The notes under the pieces are model-generated. The model worked only from the letters and a program-made list of their open reading frames with translations. It was not told where the DNA came from and made no database searches. DNA of 64,000 nucleotides from Lingula anatina (taxonomy: Eukaryota > Brachiopoda > Lingulata > Lingulida > Lingulidae), in assembly GCF_001039355.2 (NCBI RefSeq), contig NW_019775516.1, positions 263,980 through 327,979 of the forward strand, given 5' to 3'. Position 1 is the stretch's first letter; the number at the start of each line of letters is the position of its first letter. Positions 54,276-58,300 of the stretch are shown here, piece after piece. The position numbers were made by a program, and so were the translations under genes.

Positions 54276-55131
54276 CATTATATGCTTAAACAGTACCTCA
54301 ACACTATATACTTAGGCTTGCTATCCAACAAATTTCGTCTTTTTTTATTATTATCTTAACCTGTGTAATTTCTTACTTTCAACTTTTTGTTTTCCTGTGT
54401 TATTGTGCAGTCAAAATAAATCACTTTGTTACCCTCTATTTAAACAGTCCAAAACCCACAGTATGACAAATATGATTTGCAAGTTCTTATTCTGGATAAA
54501 ATTAGTCACCGCTATGCAAAACTGACAGCTTTCTTTTTTATTTTTTCCTTCTTTATTTTTCATTATTTTGACAATGAAAACAAGACTGACTGTCAAGAAT
54601 GAAAGCATGAAATGAAACTTCCTGTTTCAAGTTGTTTTGAAAAGTTTTATGCATGGCAGATGCAACTTGCACTTTTAGTTTACTTTCTTTTCTTTTTTTT
54701 TCTCTTAAATTGTGAAAAAAAACTGGGTCAAACTTTTCTATTTCCTGCTTGATGAATCATAAAATATTGTACTTGACCCTCTCTGACGCATGAAAAAAAA
54801 TCTACTTTGACTTGCACAGTCTTTTAAATCCAAATCTATGCTCCAGTCCGATTTGCTCTCAATATAAGACGGCTTCAACACTAATTTTTCTGACATGGAA
54901 CAACAACCGATTTCTGTCAACAAAACAAGAGTCACCACAAACACAGTCAACATTGCCTGGTCTTTTTATCACGGGACTTTGACAGTTTCCGTTCTTACCT
55001 TGGTCGAAGTTCCCACACGTATTGATGTCTTTAAACATACTTTCCGTCTCTGACAGCACACCCCTGAGCCTGTGGGCGTTTTTCACGAAGTTGTGCACTT
55101 CGTGCGCCAAACTCTGTTGATGCACAGCCAT
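15165..55131 (-). CDS. DSTYK: DSTYK / RIPK5 dual serine-threonine and tyrosine protein kinase (13 coding exons, 933 aa)
   Basis: Coding exons in transcript order: 55131-54999, 53135-52618, 51029-50372, 47591-47439, 45864-45779, 45253-45170, 44763-44666 (or 40607-40510), 41745-41537 (or 38509-38301), 40964-40808 (or 37728-37572), 37339-37184, 35467-35377, 35099-34850 and 15373-15165. All phases match and give 2802 nt, 933 residues plus stop (human about 929). The N-terminal two thirds is the family-specific region. The kinase domain starts near residue 650: glycine loop GRGQYGVV at 656-663, lysine K678 in CAIK, catalytic HRD at 772-774, DLG in place of DFG at 792-794 (also in vertebrate DSTYK), and APEL. 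Vertebrate DSTYK acts in FGF/ERK signalling and cell death. Exons 7-9 occur twice; only one set can be used in frame. The last intron, 19.5 kb, contains two LRR genes on the other strand. Confidence 0.95.
15374..18545. other. DSTYK intron 12, left part; no gene seen
   Basis: Contains an ATTC tetranucleotide tract (about 15872-15910) and a TTA-flanked MITE (16440-16654). The exon carrying the LRR protein start begins at 18546, so a 5' UTR exon of that gene should lie somewhere in this stretch, but I could not place it. Confidence 0.5.
16440..16654. mobile_element. MITE with GGCTCTATTCCC terminal inverted repeats, TTA target duplication
   Basis: Ends are GGCTCTATTCCCATAGATT and its reverse complement, followed inward by near-matching AGATCGA(T/C)CTA blocks. 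It is flanked by TTA on both sides (16437-16439 and 16655-16657). A 3-bp TTA duplication is typical of PIF/Harbinger MITEs. Length is 215 bp with no coding capacity. Confidence 0.8.
18546..20040 (+). other. Terminal exon of the secreted LRR gene including 3' UTR
   Basis: The acceptor CTCCCCAG ends at 18545, ten bases before the start codon, which implies an upstream non-coding 5' exon. A poly(A) signal AATAAA lies at 20028-20033. Confidence 0.6.
18556..19689 (+). CDS. Secreted leucine-rich-repeat protein, TLR-ectodomain-like (377 aa)
   Basis: The protein has a signal peptide (residues 1-20, hydrophobic [11 protein letters not shown]) and an N-terminal cysteine pair. At least eight LRRs follow at about 82-300, with repeated LDLSHN / LDLSYN cores. 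An LRR C-terminal cap starts at N316 ([17 protein letters not shown]) and ends with C-terminal cysteines. There is no transmembrane segment, GPI-type tail or TIR domain, so it should be secreted. It shares with the nearby TLR a specific run of features: PF-S/A-WNQ, LDLSYN, GIS-QSL, LSHN-IS-F, an AL-(4)-NL LRR, then NP-HCDC. It therefore looks like a paralogue truncated after the first LRRCT. It lies in DSTYK intron 12 on the opposite strand. A ligand-binding or decoy role is inference; no ligand can be named. Confidence 0.85.
   Translation: MKCSLLLLVIVCTLLSHTTGKPNPKCTYKPDGDNQLSIDVTCKNLDLPRGVQLREVLGEVDIAHLTVTHSNIQLLSADLFTKLATTLETLTVRHCADLTTIENNTFVEFGALKSLDLSKNNISITLDGEEFRSLKNSPLESIDLSGNAISLLPSQMFRGLNALENIDLSNNKISQIQDTVFDHLINLKTLDLSHNQIAQVGTNVNGFPFSWNQRLQLLDLSYNEMAAVQVGISIQQSLTTLNLSHNEISSFNRKPFTVPPMLQALQFMDNLKDLDLSHNNLTDLPLDIFYQPVNTLFVKDFGISSTSKVAVNLAGNPLHCDCGFYTFWEFLQSAECRLKFSFKNGVCDQPMGVKGVKAAAVDMTHCAPKTGQSVKVN
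20094..20353. mobile_element. 260-bp MITE, CAGGGCCGTAGCC termini, CTTAA target duplication
   Basis: Ends are CAGGGCCGTAGCC and GGCTACGGCCCTG. It is flanked by CTTAA at 20089-20093 and 20354-20358. The second copy of the locus has the empty site (a single CTTAA near 25506), which proves insertion. The termini are GC-rich. The TTAA core suggests a TTAA-targeting superfamily such as piggyBac or Kolobok, but the family is not settled. Confidence 0.85.
20914..21157. mobile_element. MITE related to the GGCTCTATTCCC family
   Basis: The left end GGGACCATTCCCACAGAT and the inverted right end GGGTTTCCATGCCTAGAT resemble the element at 16440. The interior is also alike, with CTCACTAAATTT, an ACGCC motif and (C/T)TTAAGCCGGT. 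A second copy lies at about 26026-26273 in the other haplotype block. Confidence 0.65.
21561..22310. other. Poly-C tract with 704-N assembly gap
   Basis: C35 at 21561-21595, then N at 21596-22299, then C11. The second copy has a continuous C16 tract at about 26677-26692 with the same flanks, so the gap probably holds only a long poly-C tract. Confidence 0.85.
24484..24484. other. Single-N contig join
   Basis: After this N the sequence restarts inside the LRR coding region (24488 corresponds to about 19068). Confidence 0.95.
24488..25108 (+). pseudogene. Partial second copy of the secreted LRR gene (C-terminal 207 codons)
   Basis: Begins within the LRR that reads [17 protein letters not shown] and runs in frame to the stop TAA at 25106-25108. 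It is almost identical to 19069-19689, with a handful of substitutions such as Thr to Ser and Glu to Lys. The 5' half is missing because the contig starts here. It is intact as far as it goes, so it is more likely the other allele than a pseudogene. Confidence 0.8.
25109..31524. other. Non-coding stretch in DSTYK intron 12 between LRR copy and TLR
   Basis: To about 28772 this repeats 19690-24388. Beyond that it is unique. It contains small tandem repeats (18 bp three times near 29046-29085; 23 bp twice near 28966-29010), a poly-A run at 28352-28375, and a half copy of the GGCTCTATTCCC-type MITE at about 30468-30540. No coding exon is supported. Confidence 0.6.
26026..26273. mobile_element. 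Second-haplotype copy of the MITE at 20914
   Basis: Same order of motifs as 20914-21157 with substitutions, including a more complete CTCCCTGGGGAGTCTCAC in the left arm. Confidence 0.65.
31525..34600 (+). other. Terminal exon of the Toll-like receptor gene
   Basis: The acceptor CTTCCAG ends at 31524, so at least one 5' UTR exon lies upstream. A poly(A) signal AATAAA lies at 34577-34582, about 270 bp from the opposing DSTYK exon 12. Confidence 0.6.
31650..34361 (+). CDS. Toll-like receptor, multi-cysteine-cluster (protostome Toll) type, 903 aa
   Basis: A single open exon. Signal peptide at 1-24, then an N-terminal cysteine cluster ([10 protein letters not shown]). LRRs follow to about 400, then a first LRRCT (M404 HCDC), a second LRRNT-like cysteine pair near 460-485, a short LRR set, and a second LRRCT (C578-D-C580). 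The membrane segment is at about 633-657, followed by a basic stop-transfer and a cytoplasmic TIR domain at about 684-820. TIR box 1 is YDAFISYS at 686, box 2 has FIPG at 724-727, and box 3 is FWEKL at 810-814. A tail of about 80 residues rich in Ser, Gln and Thr follows. Two cysteine clusters mark the mccTLR class. By family it should sit at the plasma or endosomal membrane and signal through MyD88-type adaptors. The box 2 proline is kept, but the usual Arg-Asp before it is Lys-His. It is nested antisense in DSTYK intron 12. Confidence 0.95.
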   Translation: MSSIIPIAVIAVFLLLKIQSCAGVSHVSDNCPAGCECTGVEKTGWINQLSCAKLNIFNASIQDNRILQVDCRKSQNFHFFGDMFQPYVSTLVPLVSGLHLKFCSLRGIAPEALFSSLQTLILEAISDTELQDGILDELSQLNLEAVEIRSTGLQSLTRRILQGLKHIKSLTISRNPQLTSVQDHFLEGFYSLSSLSLTDNALVSITNHTLSGLRNLHILDLSWNRLRTIPGGIFRNLTSLTRVDLSHNFLSKIEDGTFEYRIDLLRLDLSHNLLAKVGDKEEHPFAWNQFLTYLDLSYNKYQRVQSGISNLQSLQYLDLSHNSISGFELGFQDSNSGMWVANALENMPSLHTLKLSHNQMTSIDFTFFHRLVDLPPALEGIDPDFAIGPSKGHVLTIYIGNNPMHCDCLLYDFLSFIQKNSHANDNLRFYYENSLKCHGPPSLNGTDLAVVDAKNLVCPVSDRNTACSTIYRRYDDATITNCSWQGLIHMSQKIDQNTTILDVSNNYLETIPDMSDTMYREVYLDNNSISTFPTSQVLPHNLTTLSLRYNSIRTISMRQIEKDLTVNDLYLGGNPWRCDCHARSIKHWLLNNSNIIRDLDDITCVSGELGTLGKSIKNVPDNNFGCPIEKADIAAIVGGLVGSFVVIIACMLLLYKCNLKVRIWLYYKFRFRFFSKSDKQDSDKIYDAFISYSSLDEKYVVQTLVPGLENQTPPFKVCVHYKHFIPGASIAESIVEAVENSKRTIMLLSQNFIHSEWCTYEFKTAHHQVLKDRSNHLIVVVLGDIPSDLDSDLKLYLSTNTYLRADDSWFWEKLLYAMPKLENGRERHGHGHNQEHCPASPGGTPDTPFITLQSSNSADITSSEQLLSTTQQQSSQSEGFSSCAESAPAITELSSELREISPC
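34850..35099 (-). CDS. DSTYK: DSTYK exon 12
   Basis: Encodes [20 protein letters not shown], the activation loop and APEL, then [14 protein letters not shown]. It ends in phase 1 at GTAGGT. The activation segment ([14 protein letters not shown]) is essentially identical to vertebrate DSTYK. Confidence 0.95.
35377..35467 (-). CDS. DSTYK: DSTYK exon 11
   Basis: Encodes [20 protein letters not shown] then [10 protein letters not shown], the catalytic loop. Acceptor GTTTCAG, donor GTAAGA. Confidence 0.95.
35498..35575 (-). repeat. 78-bp tandem duplicate of the 5' half of DSTYK exon 11 with its acceptor
   Basis: 35498-35575 repeats 35420-35497 with a few changes, including 48 nt of coding sequence and the splice acceptor. 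Splicing to the duplicate acceptor would read into a stop soon after FLH, so it is not a usable exon. Confidence 0.85.
35727..37125 (+). repeat. 52-bp minisatellite grading into 67-bp units, DSTYK intron 10
   Basis: About 19 near-perfect 52-bp units run from 35727 to about 36715, built on CCATATCCACAAACCTATAC. About six 67-bp units then follow to about 37125, each carrying an extra CCCATCATACCTATA. The array has no stops in the forward frames, which creates a long but meaningless open frame of 558 codons. Confidence 0.95.
37184..37339 (-). CDS. DSTYK: DSTYK exon 10
   Basis: Encodes [25 protein letters not shown], the hinge [11 protein letters not shown] and LDWQS. Phase 2 at both ends. Confidence 0.94.
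37572..37728 (-). CDS. DSTYK: DSTYK exon 9 (first assembled copy)
   Basis: Encodes the glycine loop ([15 protein letters not shown]), the ATP-binding lysine (CAIK) and [16 protein letters not shown]. It starts in phase 1 and ends in phase 2. A second copy is at 40808-40964; their predicted residues appear the same. Confidence 0.93.
38301..38509 (-). CDS. DSTYK: DSTYK exon 8 (first assembled copy)
   Basis: Encodes [20 protein letters not shown], then [20 protein letters not shown] and the segment leading into the kinase domain. 209 nt, phase 2 to phase 1, donor GTGAGT. Confidence 0.92.
40510..40607 (-). CDS. DSTYK: DSTYK exon 7 (first assembled copy)
   Basis: Encodes [20 protein letters not shown] and [12 protein letters not shown]; 98 nt, phase 0 to phase 2, donor GTAAGG. 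Confidence 0.92.
40801..40801. other. Single-N contig join
   Basis: The sequence restarts just outside the low end of DSTYK exon 9 (40802 corresponds to about 37567). Confidence 0.95.
40808..40964 (-). CDS. DSTYK: DSTYK exon 9 (second assembled copy)
   Basis: Same length, phases and splice sites as 37572-37728; only silent-looking changes seen. Confidence 0.9.
41537..41745 (-). CDS. DSTYK: DSTYK exon 8 (second assembled copy)
   Basis: Same length, phases and splice sites as 38301-38509. Confidence 0.9.
41879..42099. mobile_element. MITE, CCCCTTTACACTGGACGG inverted repeats, haplotype-specific
   Basis: Termini CCCCTTTACACTGGACGG(C/T)GTCC face each other across about 220 bp. The matching site in the first copy (near 38636) lacks it. 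I could not define the target duplication with certainty. Confidence 0.75.
42529..43197. mobile_element. 669-bp hAT-like non-autonomous element with 8-bp target duplication, carrying a helicase gene fragment
   Basis: Long terminal inverted repeats (about 75 bp, starting CACCCTGAGCTTC and ending GCTCAGGGTG, with inner AACTTGACAC blocks). Flanked by perfect 8-bp AAAAATGT repeats at 42521-42528 and 43198-43205. The first haplotype copy has one CAAAATGT at the empty site near 39045. An 8-bp duplication is the hAT hallmark. The interior encodes a piece of a RecQ-like helicase instead of a transposase. Confidence 0.88.
42696..42851 (-). pseudogene. RecQ-like helicase N-terminal fragment captured in the hAT-like element
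   Basis: A 51-codon frame starts [20 protein letters not shown] and continues [20 protein letters not shown] before it loses resemblance and stops. The piece has the Q-motif-like LKPEQ and the motif I/Walker A LPTGYGKS typical of RecQ-family and related DEAD/DEAH helicases. The rest of the helicase domain is absent, so it cannot be an active enzyme. The match is by motif recognition only. Confidence 0.75.
44666..44763 (-). CDS. DSTYK: DSTYK exon 7 (second assembled copy)
   Basis: Same as 40510-40607. It is adjacent to exon 6 in transcript order, so this set is the one that continues from the upstream contig. Confidence 0.92.
45170..45253 (-). CDS. DSTYK: DSTYK exon 6
   Basis: Encodes [20 protein letters not shown] and ILLEKMKQ, 84 nt, phase 0 both ends. 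Matches vertebrate ILNAAYHVEVTF... Confidence 0.93.
45326..45375. repeat. GT microsatellite
   Basis: (GT)n followed by GCGTGTGC variants in DSTYK intron 5. Confidence 0.9.
45779..45864 (-). CDS. DSTYK: DSTYK exon 5
   Basis: Encodes (G)[17 protein letters not shown] to EALKQ; phase 1 to phase 0. Matches vertebrate GTLERCLQSLEK. Confidence 0.93.
46422..46776. repeat. 51-bp minisatellite, about 7 units, DSTYK intron 4
   Basis: The unit contains GAGTACAATAATGTCCTCTA. Its length is a multiple of three, so both strands read as repeating 17-residue peptides ([17 protein letters not shown]), which are not a gene. The array runs directly into the left end of the MITE that follows. Confidence 0.92.
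46764..46968. mobile_element. MITE, ATTCA(C/G)AAC...GATCAAATATGGC inverted repeats, copy 1
   Basis: Left arm ends GGATCAAATATGGCGTG and right arm begins CACGCCATATTTGATCC; the outer parts share AAC-(A)GTT(G/A)ATC and GGACTAA. Related copies lie at 52355-52540 and 59562-59836. The target duplication is not resolved. Confidence 0.75.
47439..47591 (-). CDS. DSTYK: DSTYK exon 4
   Basis: Encodes [40 protein letters not shown] and [11 protein letters not shown]; phase 1 both ends. Not long enough to stand out as an open frame, placed by homology (vertebrate [20 protein letters not shown]) and splice sites. Confidence 0.93.
47592..50371 (-). other. DSTYK intron 3; non-coding
   Basis: Contains an ATAA tract (47622-47652), a TA tract (48712-48725) and a TCAAGGTCAAGGTCA stretch at about 48268-48283. 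No exon seen. Confidence 0.75.
50372..51029 (-). CDS. DSTYK: DSTYK exon 3
   Basis: Encodes [20 protein letters not shown] to YDFI (about 219 residues), including [20 protein letters not shown], which closely matches vertebrate [21 protein letters not shown]. Phase 0 to phase 1. Confidence 0.95.
51030..52617 (-). other. DSTYK intron 2
   Basis: Non-coding. Contains a half MITE of the GGCTCTATTCCC type in reverse (about 51665-51738, ending AATGAGCCC) and the second copy of the ATTCAGAAC MITE (about 52355-52540). Confidence 0.7.
52355..52540. mobile_element. MITE, ATTCA(C/G)AAC family, copy 2
   Basis: Left arm GCATTCACAACACAGTTAAT through GCATCAAATAT; right arm GCGCCATATTTGATCC through CTTGTTCTGAATG. 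Confidence 0.75.
52618..53135 (-). CDS. DSTYK: DSTYK exon 2
   Basis: Encodes about 173 residues from [20 protein letters not shown] to QLTEK. Contains [20 protein letters not shown] and VLPP, matching vertebrate PCILILGQDCNVKCQLLN, and the FKYG-RT / PG-YELV motifs. Phase 1 to phase 0. Confidence 0.95.
53136..54998 (-). other. DSTYK intron 1
   Basis: Non-coding. A TAA trinucleotide tract lies at about 54228-54271. Nothing else recognised. Confidence 0.75.
54999..55131 (-). CDS. DSTYK: DSTYK exon 1
   Basis: The ATG at 55131 begins [20 protein letters not shown] and runs to NFDQ, ending in phase 1 at [22 protein letters not shown] matches the human LRQNLRETQKFFRDI stretch. The human N-terminal glycine-rich extension is absent. 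Confidence 0.9.
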
Positions 55132-55380
55132 TTCGATTCCTTCTCTACATTGCCAGTGACCGAGAACCGGAAGTTTCGGAAAAGAGCAGACACCTCCGAG
55201 GCCACTTCCTAGAGATGTTGCGATTGGTTAATTTAGGGTAATATAAAATTACGCCCTTCAAATTGCACTTTGTGCAACAAATATGCTTATTTGATAGAAT
55301 TTCAAAATAATTTGAATAGAAATCGCCTTATCTTTTGTTAATTTCCTAGCATTCGTTTTCTTCTGAGAAAGAATGAAGGT
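55132..55380. promoter_or_regulatory. Bidirectional promoter region, DSTYK / FAM3-like gene
   Basis: About 240 bp between the DSTYK start and the probable first exon of the divergent gene. It contains ACCGGAAGT (55166-55174), the ETS/GABP consensus, a second ETS core in reverse (ACTTCCT, 55204-55210) and a reversed CCAAT (ATTGG, 55223-55227). It has no clear TATA box, as is usual for divergent housekeeping promoters. Confidence 0.55.
55340..55378 (+). other. Probable 5' UTR exon end of the FAM3-like gene
   Basis: AGAATGAAG/GTATGT at about 55370-55384 is a good donor. The matching acceptor is TCTTTCAG ending near 56987. Joined, the leader has two two-codon upstream frames (ATG AAG TAA and ATG AAG TGA) before the main ATG. 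The exon start is not defined. Confidence 0.4.
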
Positions 55381-58300
55381 ATGTTGTATATATATAGTTG
55401 TATTTTATTCCCGACTCTGATCTCCGTTACTTGCGTGTCTTGTGTCAATATCGTTGAGAGGAAGGAAGAAGATGGGAGCTTTTGCTGTTCATTTAAATCT
55501 GTGCCATGTTATTGAGCAAAAATGTGAGTATGTGTGATGTAAAGTTTGAGAAAAGGTGATTGTGTAACAAGAAATTATATATGTAAGACGAAAAAGGTGC
55601 AATTTACCTTTGGCTGCCCGACACGTTTATATCTCCCATTGCAGTTGTACCCATAGCATCAATCCAAAAGTTCCACCTAAAATGCGTTATACAGCGGAAT
55701 ACAGGGCAATACACTAGCAAAAAGTAATCCGGTTGCAAATAAACACAGGAAATTGTCATTCCCAAGGAAATAGGGTGGTATGAAAGCAAAATAATGCTAG
55801 GTAATAAATATCATAGTTATTCAATTGATACAACTTAACAAATTGGTGCTATTTGTTTGTCGGGTCTTCCACCATATTGCCAGGCAGAGCCACCCACCGA
55901 CTTAGCAGACAACCCAGAAATAAGCAAGTCTTTCTGATTTATTCAGTTGCACAATGTCAAATGTGCTATCCCCATGCACTGTGAGCAGAGACTCAGTGTA
56001 TAGATCAACCCTGGCAAATTAGTGATGAACTACTCTATGTATATGCTTATATTTAACTATTTATTTAATTATGACAGACATTTGGACTGACAGTAGTGAA
56101 AAATTTGCCAGACCAAATGGATTTTTTTCGGACCGAAAATTACCCTATTCGTTTGAGACGATACTACCAGTACGATTAGGTACCTTACTTTGTTTGTGAA
56201 TGTGATAGGTTTAAAATGGAAGGGTAAAAACGCTTTGTGTTTTATATAATTTTATTAGGGAAGTACATGTATGTCAAATGATGAGTCGTAATTTAAAAGT
56301 GTGGCTCTTAAAACTCTTGTCAATAAAGAATCTGAATCTGTACTGTTTGTCATAGTGGCACTATTTGTTTGGGGTGGTAGCATTAGTCCGAAGGTTCATT
56401 GGTCCGAATGTTCTCTATGGAACCTTTGGACCAATTAACCCTTGATTAAAAAAAACGATGAAGATGTTACTATTTTTTGGACCAATGAACCTTTTGAGTC
56501 GCCCCACCTGGTTACTACTAGTACTACCATCATTTAGACAGATGGTTCATCAGTTTTACTTTCTTTTTAACTAAGTAGCCCTCCACTGCTTTGGAAAGAA
56601 GTTGGTTTAATGTATATGCACATTTTTGACATTTATTAAATTTTTTTGGAAGGCAAAGATGCATTTATTTCTGACGTAAATCCAGATCATCCTGTAGATT
56701 TTTTTAGTACTTTGTAGCACTTTTCAGCTCACCAGGCAGTTATGTTATGTACGAGACTTTAGAAAGTCAGCATTTTGGTTCAAATTACTGGAAATTTACC
56801 ATTATACGTCATAGGCTTTATTTTAACTCAGGCAGATTCTTTATCTGCACAGACCTTGTTCTTTAAGGTTCATAGCGCAGTTGTTCAAATTTCAAATATT
56901 TCCTTGTATACTCAGGCAGATAAGAAAATGGGGTATTAGGATTAGGAATTCTTTTGTGCCTAAACTTCATATGTCCTTATCTTTCAGTAAACATATCATG
57001 AAGTGAAGAAGACAAAACCAGCAGCCATGTTTTCCCTCAGGCGTGCGATAATACGAAACTTTGGGGGTAGGTTGAATTGAATAGAAAAAAACACACACTT
57101 CAGTGCTAACACAATTGATAGCCTAAAGTGGTTGAACTGAATTGTAAAAATAAGCGTAATAAGCTACAATTATGGTAAGAAATATAGTGTTCACTAAGTC
57201 CAAAGTTACTTCCTGATAACCTGTCTTTCAATGGTTGTGACCAATGTATTATGTTCAACTAAAAAAAAGTCTATACAGGTATTTGTAATAAATGCTAAGA
57301 TGTCTGACAGACACTGAAGCATGGACGTTATATTTTAGTATATCGTTTCATATCATTTTGTATCACATTATATTATATTATATTATATTATATTATATTA
57401 TATTATATTATATTATATTATATACAGGATGGAAGTATTTTATCATGTGGATCGTGGCGCTCTCAGTGGCTATCTACCTCATTGACAGCTATTTGATGCC
57501 AAGCAGACCCGTCTCCAAGCTACTGAAAGGTAAGATGGCTTAATTGGTCATTATATGTATTTTTATGTACAGACACAGATGTGTCTGTACATATAGCCAT
57601 CATCTGCGTCTGTCGTNCACTGAATAGTTTGTAGTTTTTTGTTTTTTAGTTCTTGGCAAGTGTCTGATTAGTTTTGTGTTACAAATGTTAGAAAAACAAA
57701 GTCCACATAATGGTATTTGAATAGGTTTCAAACATGGGAAATTAGAAAGTATTATTTTGCAGCTGTTTGACCTTTTTCACAAATCTTGTTTTCTCAGGAG
57801 ACTTTTCCTGGTTGTATTTTGAATACAGCTGGTAAATTCAATAAAAGACCAAGGAAACAAAAGTGAATTAATCAATAATGAATTTTGCTTAGTAAAAAAT
57901 TCCCAGAAGTCCCATTTTGTCCAGTTCTTTAGAACAGCAACACTAGCAGAATTTGAGACGCTTCTTATTTTTCAGATGCTTCTTTTTCACTAACTAATAA
58001 ATCTCATGAGTTTTTGCTGCTTTTAATTTCAGATGCTTCCGCCACTCCTGGCACTGTGCATGTGTTGAAAACAGGGGCCGCCCCCTTACAAAGTGTCCCC
58101 ACTGCTGTCCTTAAAGTAGACAAACCCAAAGGCAAATATCACGTTTTATTGTCAAGCATGTTCTCTTCTTTTTGTCTGGGCTCATTTTAACAAACTATCA
58201 GCAGAGGACGGGCTGAAAGTCGGTTTAATTTGGGGGCAAATTTATGGAATTTATTTGAAATTTTTTAATAAAAACAGCAAATTTTATGTATTTTGTAAAA

